From Haematococcus lacustris (Eukaryota; Chlorophyta; Chlorophyceae; Chlamydomonadales; Haematococcaceae), in the NCBI GenBank assembly GCA_030144725.1, contig JASKMD010000020.1, positions 5,412,703-5,476,702 on the forward strand: 64,000 nucleotides of DNA. The letters are read 5' to 3'. The number at the start of each line of letters is the position of its first letter. Position 1 is the first letter of the stretch. Under the pieces are notes generated by a model, which saw only the letters and a program-made list of their open reading frames with translations, searched no databases and was not told where the DNA came from. The position numbers and the translations under genes were made by a program. Shown in pieces: positions 1 to 12,000 of this stretch.

Positions 1-3000
1 ATGGTGTGTGCCAATTTCTTATGTTGATTCAGGGCCTTGTCCAGTTGCTCCATCCACCTCGAGTCCGCACAGTATTTGATTTCTACGATGGTGATCCTTT
101 TAATGGCTTTGCCTCGTTTGCCCGTCTTCTTTTGTGGCGCCACCACGAGTATGTCTGGTCTGGTAGTGTTTTTGGTCGCTGTTGGTTTCAGGCCGAGTGC
201 CCGTAGTATGGTGTGTAGTGAGTCGTTAGGGAGGTCAAGGTTTTCTCTTGCGCCCTTCTCCCAGCTGCCGGTGTCCGCAAACCGGATGCACCCGCCCAGG
301 GTTCCTTTGCTGATGGCTTTGGCGATGAGGCGGCCAGCACCGTTATGCCTTTCTTGCACGAGTGGCAGGGTCTCGCTGCAGCCCGAGAGGAGGTGTGTGG
401 CACTGTCGGCCTCCCCACAGAGTGGGCAGCGGTCGTCTGTCACCTGCTTCCAACGCATAGCTAGCTTTTGGTTGTAGAGCCCTCCAGTACGGTAGAGTAG
501 GGCGGTCCTTTGCGCAGGGGTGGAGATGGTCGCATCGGTCATCACTCTTTCGCCCGCTCCTTTGGCCGCGGCTTTGGTGATATCTTGGTCATCTGGTAGT
601 AGATGCTGTCGACAAGATCTTGGTTGGCGAGACCTAACTTGTGCTTGCTGTGCATGTGTGCTCGCACGCTTTGTCGGCAGTCCGGCAGCGGGGCGAGGGT
701 TTTGCTATCGGTCCCGTGGTTGAGCCAGATGCCCCTCTCTTTAGGTATGGTCGGGTGGTACCCTAGAGTGTTTGCCTGCTCCGGGTGTAGCGCTGCGTGT
801 TTAGCAAGGGCATCTGCGCCTTCGTTGCCGATGATGCCCGAGTGTGCCTGGACTTTGTAGAACTGGATCGTGTCGGGGCTGTCGATGATGAGGGTGGCAA
901 TGTCCGTCAGGATGTCGTTGTGTCTATGATTGATAAGGGACATCGGGTTAGCGAGAGCTCGACGGATCTGGTAGAGAGAGCAGAGGCTGTCGGTGGCGAT
1001 GCGTCTGGCCCCCGCTTTGAGTGCCGCTTGTATCGCTGTGAGTTCTGCCTTGTTGATGGTGTTGCTTTCTAGGTCGTTCATCGCAATGGTAAGTAGGGCG
1101 TTGCTTTCCGGGATATAGACCCCCGCCCCGACGCGCGCCGGGTCTGGCTCGGATGTCTTAATGCAACTACCGTCAGTGTACGCTACGGTGGTCCATTCGG
1201 TGATGGCCATCCGTGGTAGCGTGGTGGAGTGGTGTGTGAGTTGGTGTTGGCTGCGTGTGTGCCCCAGCGTGGGTAGAGTCCTGTCGAGCGGGAGGCGGAG
1301 GTGCTGTTTGTGGCCACTGGGGAGAGTGGCTGGCTGTTTTTGATTGTGGGGTCTGCGAAGGAGAGGGTGTGTCTCCCTGTCCGGGTGTAGGGCAGTGGCT
1401 GTGCCAGCCATCCATCCTTGTGGGTTGCCTTTCGTGGTGAGTAGTTGCCCTGCCTCATTCCATATGACGTAGACGAGGAGGGTGGCGTGTTTGCCAAGTT
1501 TGGAGCCGTTGGTATTGTTGAGGGGTATGCTGGCCAGGTGCTGGCAGTACTCTGGGTACCGTCTCAAGGTGTCAATGTGCTTGGGGTAAGAGATGCCCTT
1601 TTTACCAGGGATTAACATGATGGCGGCCATGGCCTCCTCCTGGTGTGCCGAGTGTATAGCATGGTTGACGCATTTCAGGGCCACCGCATCATTGGTTGGT
1701 ACATTCCATGTGGATAGCCCAGTGTGACGTACAAGTAGGCAGTTGTGGTGTGCCCCAAAGGCCGTGTCATTGATGTCGGGGCTCCAGTAGGTAGTGGTTT
1801 CCGGTCTGACTGTGAGTGGATCAGCCCACCTTTGGACGGTACTGGGAAAGCGTCGTGTGGTGTGTAGAGTGGCAAGGGCTTTGTCTTGTGCCGCTCTCAT
1901 GGGGTGGTGGTTGCTCTGTGTGTCGTGTCTCCTTAGGAGGGCCACCAGTTCTGTGGCCAGGTTGCGTGTGTGTGGTGTGTGTTGTAGCCAAGCGTGTAGG
2001 TGTTGGTGTTGCTGTTTGGTTAGAAGGCCTATTGTGCGGCCCGACTCATCGTGAACCGTTACATGTTGCACTAGGTCGTGCTTGGGCATGATGGGCTCTC
2101 CCGTGCTGAGGTTCATCGCGGGGGTGGTCATGTGGGGGTGCAGTTGGAGGAAGGTTTCGCATTTGCCCGTCCCGACGATGTCCGTCTGCGGGTTGATGGG
2201 GTACGTGTGGAAGGTGGCCTTCGAGTGAAGGTTGGTGCACCGGGGTAGCCAGGTGTGCGGGTCCGGCAGTCCCTGTCGGGTGTGTGTTGGCAGCTGTGTG
2301 TCAGGCCGCGCGTATCTAGCTTCTTGTATCCTCTTATTTTCCTCTTCATAGTCGCTGCGTCGCGCCAGGTAGTCCAGGTGTGCCGTGATGAGAGGTGCCG
2401 GTTCGAGGGTGGGGCGCCAGTGAACTCGTATGAGGTCCGAGTGCGCTGACATACGCATAGTCGTTTTGAACTCGTTGCTGCCAAACTTGCATATTGGGCA
2501 CAGCCAGTGGCCTGGTTCTTTGTGTCCCGACATGAGGGCTTCCTCAAGGCAGGCTGGATGGTAGGCCCTCTTGCAGTTGTGGCACATTGGGTTGTCTCCT
2601 CTTGGTAGCCAGCATAGCTCACATGTGCATACGTCTTTAGCCTCTTCCCTGCTGATGGGTTTTATGTGTGTGGGTGTATAGCCTTCTTCTGCACATAGTG
2701 GTAATGCCCATCTATCTATGACTGTGGGCTTCCAATGCACCTTGTAGTAGCTTTCTTTGTTGATGCCGTCCCATTGCCATCCATCTATGCTGGTGATGGC
2801 CTCTTGGTGGCCGTACATGGCCCCTAGTATGCTGCCTAGGTCCTTGGGTTTACAACGGCAGGCTTTATCCACCTTCCAGCTGGAGAGCCCTGGAAGGTCA
2901 AGGCCAACTGTGCGCACTATATCCTTCGGGATAGTCTGGATCTGTCTGCCCTCAGTGTTCCGTTTCGTGCCCGCCTTGGGTCGGGCGGGTTTCGTTGGGG

Positions 3001-3345
3001 GCGATTGGGTTTCCCTGTTCTCTCGCCTTAGCAGCCGGGAGCTACTCTTGATGGCCTCCTGGGCTGCGGGTGGTTGTGTTGCATGTTCGGTCACGTGCGT
3101 CGCTTCGGTCGGTGTGGGCTTCTTGGCAGTCACGTACGCCCTAATATCAGCGTAGCGGTGTTTTGTGTCTTCCTCGACGTCGGTTGGTGCAAGCTCCGTC
3201 AGACCCGCGCCCATGGTTTAACTAGTCTTTGCGCAGCGGGCAGGTCTAGGGTGGTGTCTCGTTTGGCTGCGATGTCTTTCGCTTCTGTTGTGGTTGGGCA
3301 TCTGTCCTGGGTCGCCATGGTCGTTAGTCTGTTGAGAGCGATGTA
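1..3345 (-). mobile_element. Dualen/RandI-like non-LTR retrotransposon A2, 5'-truncated, 3' end outside the window
   Basis: This is the C-terminal third of a dual-endonuclease LINE, related to but clearly different from the complete element A1 at 5941-22246. Homology to A1 ends abruptly at 3345, in the codons for a YIALN segment that lies about 700 residues before the RNase H domain in A1. That is a typical 5' truncation. The next base, 3346, is the 3' terminus of an L1-like element (B copy 1), so the two insertions abut with no spacer. The 3' end, tail and target-site duplication lie left of position 1. The copy is dead because of two single-base frameshifts. Confidence 0.9.
1..3345 (-). pseudogene. 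A2 ORF2 remnant: PHD finger, RNase H, CCHC and restriction-like endonuclease
   Basis: The longest open frame runs 3214-542 (890 residues). It has a C4HC3 PHD finger near 2640-2490 (CELC, CHNC, H-PAC, CPIC) and an RNase HI domain (YTDGS, NKAEL, ATDSL, GNEGADAL) near 1180-800. Upstream of 3208 homology continues in another frame (LDLPAAQR), which fits a one-base deletion. A second one-base deletion near 570 moves the reading into a frame open to position 1. That frame carries the CPLCGEADSATHLLSGC zinc motif and the endonuclease core RPDI followed by EIKYCADSRW. At the codon where A1 has an amber stop (7815-7817), this copy reads TAC. Confidence 0.9.
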
Positions 3346-3637
3346 AGCACTACGCCCAAACACAGCGGTCCACACACCCCAAGCAAAGGTCCACACACCC
3401 CAAGCAAAGGTCCACACCACCCAAGCAACCCCCTCCCTAGGACAACGTCAAGACACTCCCCCACACCAACGCCCTCCACCCTAGCTCTAAACACCTCCCC
3501 AGACCCTTGCTCTACTCACCTCCCCACACAAGCCTAAGCCCAACCCCTCGACCTGAAGCCTTGAACCCTTCCCCCAACACTCAAACCAAGACCACCTAAG
3601 CCCCCGGTCCCCTGACACCCAGATAAACCCCCGAGGC

Positions 3638-4744
3638 CTAGCCCTCCCCACCCACAGAACGCACGAAGCCCCCACCAGCAACCCTGCAGCTCAGGCTGGC
3701 TCGACGGGGAAGGGGACGGGCCACTGCAAGGAGAGGCGAACAAACAGCTCTCCCCCCCCACCGCGCCCTGCCCTCCCCCTGCCTAGGCCTCCCTGCTGCC
3801 CTCTCCTCCTCCACTCCTCCTGCCCCAACCCTCCCCTCTGCCCCCTCCTGCCCTCCCCTCCGCTCCCTCTCAGGCTGCTTGGCAAACCAGCCCCCCAACG
3901 CCTCGGGCCACAGCTGGTCAAAGTGGGCAGCGTCCAGCTCCGGGTCCTTTCCCTTGAACCAGGTGGAGGGCACAGCGCCGCAGAGGCCCACGCGGATGTC
4001 CCTCCCCACCCGATGCCAGTCCCGCTTGACGGCCGTGGTGAGGGTGGAGATGACCTCCTCCACAACCCGCCTCGCCACCTGTTGTGGCTGCAGGGCTGTA
4101 GCGGCTCCCGAGCTGCGGAGGCGCCACACTGCGCCCAGGTAGGCAACGCGCAGCCGCAGCCACAGCAGGCTGTCAGGGGGCTGAAAGGGGGGGGCCTCGC
4201 CGCAGGTGGGGCGCCCACTATGGAGCAGCATGGCGTCGCCTGAGGGGGGGCGGGTGCCTGTGAGGCGGCCGTACACGTCCAACACCCACTCCCTGGCTGG
4301 GACCACGGCGGGGCAGGTCAGGAAGGCGTGGGTGAGGGTCTCCAAGTGCCCCGGCTGGCAGAAGCGGCAGGCGGAAGAGCCCGGGGCAGCCGTACCCTTG
4401 AGGATGTGGCCCCACAAGGCCCCCACCATGAGGCTGGCGTGAAGCACCCGCCAGGCCACGATGACATGCTCCCGACGGAGGGTGGGGTCTAGCAGCTCCT
4501 TCCACACCTTCGCACACGGCTGGCCCGCCTGAACACCCACAGCCAGCTGGTCCACGGTGTCGGCCCGGGGGGCGGGCTGAGCAAGTGGCTGCCTGCCCCC
4601 ACGCCGCTGCTGGGCCTCCAGCTGCCGCTCAGCCTGCTGGGCCGCCCTCATCTGCGGCGAGGGTCGCTGGTGCGCCCTGGCGGAGGTGTCAAGCCAGCGA
4701 GGCGGTTGGCTTCCATGCACCTCCTCGGGGAGCCGCTCCTCCAC
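3638..4744 (-). pseudogene. L1-like ORF2 C-terminal fragment with zf-RVT zinc motif (B copy 1)
   Basis: This 368-codon frame has the hallmarks of the C-terminal zinc-binding region of plant and algal L1 ORF2 proteins. WRVLHASLMVGALWGHI is followed by C-x2-C-x-H-type spacing (CRFCQPGHLETLTHAFLTC), then LWLRLRVAYLGAVWRLR and a DW-x-RVGRDIRVGLCGAVPSTW segment. It is cut off from the reverse-transcriptase part by frame breaks. The same frame occurs at 25065-26171. The last 80 or so codons are Gly/Arg-rich low complexity and may be out of frame. Confidence 0.8.
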
Positions 4745-4858
4745 ATCCCTGCCCTGCTGCTCCCGCTCCCCCGCTGCACCCCTGCTAACCCCCCCGCTGC
4801 CCCGCTAACCCCCCCGCTGCCCCCCGCTAACCCCCCCTGCCCCCCCGCTGCCCCCCCG

Positions 4859-5747
4859 CTAACACCCCCGCTGCCCCCCCTGTTGCCCCGCTAACCCCCC
4901 CGCTGCCCCCTGGTCTGCCACCTGCTGCGCGCTGGCCTCCCACTTGAGCTCCAGCTCCCTCAGGGCTCCATCAGCCACCGCTGCCACCTCCGGTTCGCCC
5001 GCTGCCCGGGGGGGGCGCACACCCCACATCGCAGGCCACAGGCCCCCACAGGGTGGGTAGAGGGGGTCGGCACTGACGCGCTGGAGCTGGTGGAGGCGCA
5101 CCCTGGCATGCTTGACAGAGAAGTCCAGCAGGGTGGTGGTGCCCATGCCCCACACCTGAGGGACCAGCTGCAGGTGAGCCCAGGGGCCCAAGAGCCACTC
5201 CTCCTTAGGCCAGGTGCCTGGCCCCTCGTTAGCTGGGTCGGCATCCTGCCCTCACGCCCCGCCCCCTGCTCCCTTACGCCCTCCACCTCCTCCACGCCCT
5301 CGCCCCCTGCCCCCGCCCGGCCCCCTTGCCCACCCCCCTCCCCTGCCAACCGCCCTGGCCCCTCCTTGCTCCAGCCCTTGAGCCTGCTCCTGCGCCACGT
5401 GACGCTGGGCGGGTAGAGGGCGGAGGTGGGTGGCTCGCTCCCCCGGGGTCAGCCTGTAGCTGGGCTTGTTGAGCCGGGCCACCACAGCTGGCTCCCAGGC
5501 CGCCCCCTCCTCCACCCAGAAAGCCCCGAGGGGCCCTTGCCCTGTGGGGTCTAGGGCGTAGAGGCGGCCGTTGGGGCCCACCCAGTGGGAGGGCTGGAGC
5601 AGGGGGGTGCGCCGCATCACAAACCCCACCACTGGCCCAACCCTCAGGCACTCCCACTCCGGCTGTGGAGGCTGCAGGCGGTCCACCATGCCCTGCCAGG
5701 GCTCGGGGAGGCAAGCCCTCACCAGTTCCGCAGCCCAGCAGTGCCAC
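4859..5747 (-). pseudogene. L1-like ORF2 middle segment, frame-broken (B copy 1)
   Basis: Two overlapping minus-strand frames (5722-5252 and 5191-4859) match those of copy 2 (27116-26679 and 26618-26286). They contain conserved-looking text such as ECLRVGPVVGFVMRRTPLLQPSHWVGPNGRLYALDP and MGPWAHLQLVPQVWGMGTTTLLDFSVKHARVRLHQLQ. This is the region between the RT thumb and the terminal zinc motif of L1 proteins. A C-rich run (4770-4910, CCCCCCGCTAA units) and a Gly/Arg-rich run separate the frames. Confidence 0.6.
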
Positions 5748-5929
5748 CCCCTGCTAAGGTGCGCTGGTGGGGGGTGGCGGCAACCTGGGGCTGACTAGCT
5801 GTGATAGCCTTGCCGTCCAGCGACTCTGCCCCTCCACATCCGGGCCAAGAGGGCTGGTCTTGGGTAGAAGCGGGCGAGGCGGAGGGGGAGGAGCGGAAAA
5901 CTGATAGCAGCTCCGGCTTAGGGTCTTGG

Positions 5930-5940
5930 GTGCTCCTACC
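5930..5940. repeat. Target-site duplication of element A1, left copy
   Basis: The 11-mer GTGCTCCTACC here is repeated at 22247-22257. The base before it differs (G here, T on the right), so the match stops at 11 bp. The uninterrupted target is preserved in B copy 2 (27358-27369, one mismatch), where L1 sequence runs straight through. Confidence 0.92.
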
Positions 5941-5967
5941 GAAGAAGAAGAAGAAGAAGAAGAAGAA
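5941..5967 (-). repeat. (TTC)9 3' tail of element A1
   Basis: Nine GAA units on the plus strand are (TTC)9 on the element's sense strand. They lie directly against the target-site duplication, so A1 ends in a trinucleotide tail and not poly(A). Confidence 0.85.
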
Positions 5968-6062
5968 GACTACTCCGGCGGAGCCGGCGTGTATTAAGGG
6001 AGGAGCTTCCGCCTGGGGCGCGGCCTGCTCCCACCACCTAACCTTAGAAGTGGAGAACCCCT

Positions 6063-9000
6063 TCAGCCCCCATCCTTGACACCTGCCCTGAGTCTGTAGC
6101 TGGTTCTGGCTATGCTATGTGAGCTTATGACCGCATGTCTAGTCAGTTTATTTAGCAGTTTAGTGGTGTTAATTTGCGTGATGCCTATGGCTTCCATGTG
6201 TAGCTTGGTATGTGTGTTGTAAGTAATGCCGCCTATTCCCAGCAGAATGGGTCTGATTGTGACAGTGTGTCCTGCTGCTATGATGGCTTCTGCCATGGCA
6301 GCGTGTTGCGTGGTAGCGTTGTCTAGCTGTTCGGCCCATCTTGAGTCAGCACAGTATTTGATTTCCAGCAGGGTGACGTGTTTGGTTGACGCGTTCGATC
6401 CTTGCTTCCTTTTCTTCGTGTTGTTGATCATGATGATGTCCGGGCGGGTGGTCGTGTTGGTGTCCCTGGCTGATAGGCTCAGATCTTCTAGAGCCTTGCG
6501 TAGCGTGGCGCTGGGTAGCTCGATGCCTTCCGTCTCGCCTCGTTCGTGGCTGCCGATGTCCGCGAACTTGATGCACCCTCCTTGGGCTCCCTTGCTGATA
6601 GCTTTCACGATTAGGCGCCCCGCCCCGTTGTGTCGTTCCTGTACTAGTCCTGCGGTGCGGCTGCAGCCTGAGAGTAGGTGTGTCGCGCTGTCGGCCTCCC
6701 CGCATAGCGGGCACCGGTCATCCGCCGCCTTTCCCCAGCGCATGGCCAGTTTCTGGTTGTAGAGCCCACCCGTCCGATAGAGTAGGGCGGTCCTCTGCGC
6801 CTCTGTTGGAATGCCCGCGTCGGTCATCACTCTTTCGCAGGAGCCTTTCGCCGCTGCCTTGGTGATTTCCCGTGTCATCTGGTAGTAAGTGCTCTCTTGA
6901 TTGGCGAGGCCGAGTTTGTGTTTGTTGCTCATGTGCGCGCGCACGCTGTGGCGGCAGTCCGGCAACGGGGTGGTGACGTTGAGATCGCTTGTTGTGCTCA
7001 GCCATGCGTGTTGCTCGGTGTGCCTGGGGTTGCAGGGGCCCCGCGTTGTGGCTTGCTCTGGGTGCCTCGCCGCGTGCTTGGCCAGTGCATCAGCTCCCTC
7101 GTTCCCGATGATGCCGGAGTGGGCGCGGACTTTGAAGAAGTGTACCGTGTCCTGGCTGTTAGTCAGGATAGACGCTATCTCTGCCAGTATGTCTTTGTGG
7201 CGGTGCGTGCGGAGCGACATCGGGTTGGCGAGCGCCCTGCGTATCTGGTAGAGTGAGCAGAGGCTGTCGGTGGCGATGCGCTTGGCTCCCACCTGCAGCG
7301 CTGAGAGAATAGCTATGAGCTCTGCTCTATTAATGGTGGTGTCGCCGCTTAGGGCAATGGTGTTCCGATCGTCGCTGGCCGGCGTGTATACGCCTGCTCC
7401 CACTGATGCTCCCTCGGTGCCTTTGATGCAGCTTCCGTCCGTGTATGTCACCTTCTTCCACTCTGGTATTGCTCTCTGTGCGTGGGTGGTGGGCTGGGAG
7501 GCAGGCTGGTTAGTTTGGCGTGTATGCCCCGTGGAGGGGAGCTCATGGTCTGCTGGTAGGCCTCGGTGTTTGTGGTGGCCGCTTGGTAGCGGGGTGGGCT
7601 GGTTGTGTTGTGAGGGCTTTGCCAGAGCCGGATGTGTCCTTATTCGTGGGTGGAGTGCAGTGGCTGTGTTGGCCAGCCAGCCCTGTGGGTTCCCATGTGT
7701 GACGAGCTGTTGCCCAGCTCGGTTCCAGACAATGTAGATGGTGAGCTTGGCATGCTTGTCAGACTTGACGGCGGCGTTGGGTTTGTTGAGAGGGATGGTG
7801 GCTATGTGTTGGCACTACTCTGGGTAGCTTCTCAGCATGTCTATGTGTTTGGGGTACGAGATGCCTTTCTTGCCAGGAATGAGCAGGATGGTGGCCATAG
7901 CCTCCTCTTGTGTGGCAGAGTGTATGGCATGTCTGATGCATTTCAGGGCTATGGCTTCCTCTGCTGGCACGTTCCATGTGGAGAGCCCTGTGTGTCTGAC
8001 AAGGAGACAGTTGTGGTGTGCCCCATAGGCTGTGTCATTGATGTCTGGGCTCCAGTAGGTTGTGGTCTCAGCCCTGACTGTGAGTGGGTTAGCCCATCTC
8101 TGGACCGTGCTGGGGAAGTGGTGAGTGGTGTAGAGGGTAGAGATGGCTAGGTCTTGTGCTGCTTGGATGGGTTGGGGGGTGTTGTGCGTGTCGTGCCTTC
8201 GTAAGAGGGCCACCAGCTCGGTGGCATGATCCCTTGGGTGTGGGGTGTGTTGCAGCCAAGTGGCGAGGTCTTGCTGTTTGCTTTTAGTGATCAGGCCCAC
8301 TGTGCGCCCTGCCTCGTCGTGGGCTACCAAATGTGTGGGGAGGCTGTATTGGGGCAGGGTGAGACCCTGGCTCCCTTCACTCGTGGCTGGTGTGATGATG
8401 TGGGCGTGCTGCTGGATGGTGGTTTCGCATCTCCCCGTTCCTACGATGTCAGTCTGCGGGTTGACGGGCGAGACTTGGAAGATGGCCTTTGAGTGTAGGT
8501 CGATACAGCGGGGCAGCCATGTGTGGGGGTCGGGTAGGCCCTGTCGGGTGTGACCTGGGAGGCCCGCGTCGGGTGGTGGGCGTCCCGTCCCTTGCCTCCT
8601 ATTGTTCTCCGCGTCGTACTCCTTCTGCTTGGCGGTGTAGTCTATGTGCGCTTGGATGAGCGCCTTGGGTTCGGTTGTGGGGTGCCAGTGGACCTGCAAC
8701 AGGTCAGTTGCCGCTGATTGTCTCATGTCGCCTTTGAGGTCGTCCGAGCCGTAAGCGCAGACTGGGCAGAGCCAATGGTTATTGGCAGTCTTCCCAGCTA
8801 GGCCTGTCTGAGCTAGGCAGGCTGGGTGGTAGGCTCTCATGCAGCTGTTGCACATTGGGCTCTCCCCTATAGGTTCCCAGCATAGTTCGCATGTGCAGGC
8901 GTGTTTGGCATCTGCTCTGCTAATGTCTTCTGTGTGCATGGGCGTATATCCTTCTTCCTTGCACATCTGGAGTGCCCACTTCTCTATAATGGTGGGTCCC

Positions 9001-12000
9001 CAATGCACGTTGTAGTAGCTTTCTTTGTTAATGCCGTTCCAGTGCCATCCATCGATCTTGGTGATGGATTCTTGGTGATCATACATGGCTCCTAGCGTGA
9101 TCCCTAGTTCCTTGGCATTGCGTTCGCACGCGGCATTAGCTTTCCAGCTGGGGAGGCTATCTAGGGTCATGATGGGTATGTGTATCACATCCTCTGGTAT
9201 GGTCTGGATGTGTCTGTCGTCTGCTTGTCTCTTACTGCCGATCTTGGGCGGTGGTTTAGGTTGTGGGGTCGCGGGTGGTGGGTTGAGGGCTTTGTTCCTG
9301 AGCCGAGAGCTGCGCCGTCGGGTGTCGTCGGGTTGATGGGCACATTCCGCAGTGGGTTCTTGTGCGGGTGGCTGTGTGGGAGGCTGCTTGGCTACCGCGT
9401 AGGACCTGATGTCAGCGTAGCGGTGTTTACTGTCCTCCTCGGCTATGATGGGTGCGAGTTCTGTCAGGCCCGCGGCCCAATGCTTGATCTTTCTTTGTGC
9501 AGCGGGCAGGTTTAAGGTGGTGTCGCGTGTGTCTGCAATGGCTTTCGCTTCTATCGCGGTCGGGCACTTATCCTGGGACGCCATGGCCGCCAGCTTGTTG
9601 AGGGCGATGTAGTGTTTTTGCTTGACCTTGTTGCCGAAGCGATCCTTCAGCATCTTTCCCGATATGATGTATGTGTCTTCGGCAATGGCTTGTTGGAGCT
9701 CATACGCATGCTTGATACCAAGGCTCTTGAGGCATGTGATGCTTGCGTTGACTATGTCATGTGGGAGGGGGCTGTTGTCCTGTGTGATGAGCTGCCCAAG
9801 TAGTTTGGTTTCCTTAGGGTACAGTTCTTCTCCTTGGTGTGTGGCCTTGAGCTGGGCTGTGGTCGCATGGAGGAGTTGCCTGGCACGAAGGGTGTGTTGC
9901 AGCATATTGATCATGCGGTGTCCGTGCTTGGCAGCTTGAGCGTAGAGCCAAGTGATCTGTTTGTGGAGCATGCTCCTGGTTATGTGGGCATGTGTGTCAT
10001 CCGCAGATTGGAGGCTATGCATGAGGGCTGTGGTGTTCCTTGCATGATACTCCTGGGCTGTGGAGCTGATGCCCAGGCCGAGCTTGTCTATGTCCTCCCT
10101 GATGACGGCATTAGTTGTGCCTAACGGTAGCCTCAGCTTTTTCTTGATGCATTGGTTGACTGCTCTGTCGTATAGGTCTAGGTCTCCTGGTGTGCACGGG
10201 ACTACGCAGAAGCTGTAGGCCAGGCTGGGAATGATGGCTGTCTTGATGATGTGGATGGCTTGTCTGGCGCTGGCGAAGGAGCGCCGTAGTCTCTCCAACT
10301 TTTGTTTGAGTTGTGCCGCCATGGCCATGTGTTGTGGTTTCCAGTTGAGTGTCATGGTGAGCAGGACTCCTAGGTAGGCGAAGGGTGCGGTTGGGGGGAG
10401 GTAGGTGACCGGCTTTCCTTGCAGCCGCACGTGTTGCAATTCCCTGCGGGCTTGCTTCTCCGCGTCTGCTAGTGTGCTGCACCTGCCGGACTGGTGTGCC
10501 TTGTGGAGTGCGGCTGTGGCGAGGGTTTTACTGTGTGATATGATGAGGTGGCCCCAATCGGAGTCGGCGGAGAGCTTGTCTGCCTGGCAGCGTAGATTGC
10601 TGATCGAGTTGCATAGGATGGCGATGTCATCCGCGTAGTCGATGCTACCAATTGTAAATCGTCCGGCGCTGTCGGTTGTCTCTGATGTAAACTTGTACCC
10701 CCTCGCTCCTACTTGGAGCCAGCGTAGGAGGGGTTCGATATAGATGAGGAACAGGAAGGGTGAAAGCGAGTCTCCCTGGATGGTGCCCCGGTCGACGGGT
10801 ACGGGGTCGGTGTGGCCGTAGGGAGTTTTGAAGCGCGTTGTGGCGCCCGTGTATAGGTCCTTTACAGCGTCGGTAGCGTCCGTGGGGAAGCCTAGGTCGT
10901 GCATGATCCATAGTAGTTTGTCCTGGCAGGTGGTGTTGAACGCGCTGGTAAAGTCGACAAGGAGCGCGTAGATATCTGTCTTGGCCAGTTTGGCATCTTC
11001 GAGAGCCATGACTAGCATCTGTAGCTGCTGGGTGGTGTCTCTGTGGGACCGGAAACCAGCTTGGCAGTTGCTGAGCATCCCGTTGGCTTCTGCATATTCG
11101 TACAGTGACTTGGTGATGAGACTGGTCCAGAGCTTGTAGATAGTGTTTGCCAGCCCTACAGGTCTGTAGGCATTGAGATCTGTTTCCTGGCCCTTGTCCT
11201 TGTAAAGCAGGCAGGTGTCACTGGTTTTCCATGCTGTGGGTGTGCAGCCAGTGGCCCACATGATGATGAACAGCTGGTGGATAGTGTCCCTCATCTCCCA
11301 TGGCAGCATCTTGATGATCTCGTTCTCAATGCCGTCTGGCCCTGGTGCTTTGCCTCCTGCCAGCCTGCTGAGGCATTCTTGAAAGCCTGCTTTGTCCATG
11401 ATGGCTGTGTGCAGCCAGTGTATATTTTTGCAGGTGTGCATTGAGAAGGGGTCGTCCGCTTTGGCGCGGGCCCAGGGATAGTTTCTGGTCAGCGTGTTGG
11501 TGTAATGGCCGGTCTTCGGGTTTGGCGGCGTCAGCTTCTGTCCGTAGGCGGCGGTGATAATCCGGTTGAGGTCGGCCGGGGCTGTGCAGGTTTTCTTGGT
11601 GTCGGGATCCGATAGCGCCTGCAGGCCCTTGTGGTCGGTGCGGGACGGGCGGAGAATGTGTTTGTTAGCTTTCTTAGGCTGGTTGCTGATGAGTTGTTGC
11701 ATTCTGACTCGGGCTTGCGCGATGGCGAGAGCGGAGTCGTCGTCGTCCAGCTGGTGTATTTGGTCGCGGTAGGAGTTGGTTAGCTTGGCGAGTGCGGCCG
11801 GCACGTGATCCTCGGTTGGGTCATCTCCCTGGCGCGCTTGTATCGCCTCCCTCACCTCTGCGTTGGTCGTGTCCGTCTCTGGGATGAGATCTCCAATCGT
11901 CGGGTGGGAGCCGTTTTGTTTGAATAGCAGTCTTGCCTGCCGGCAGAGGTTCCTAGTAGTCTTGAGCTTTTCCCCTAGTGCCAGTCTGATCCTGCACATG

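Larger units (their letters stand above)
3346..5940 (-). mobile_element. L1-like LINE B copy 1, 3' part (split by element A1)
   Basis: This is the 3' portion of an L1-type LINE whose 5' continuation lies at 22258-23028, on the other side of A1. Its left border, AGCACTACGCCC, is the same as the left border of copy 2 at 23131, so 3346 is taken as the element's 3' terminus. Copy 1 and copy 2 look almost identical by eye, including the positions at which their frames break. The 3' untranslated part (3346-3640) contains about three tandem copies of a roughly 20-25 bp unit built on GGTCCACACACCCCAAGC (3370-3430). No poly(A) tail is visible. Confidence 0.85.
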
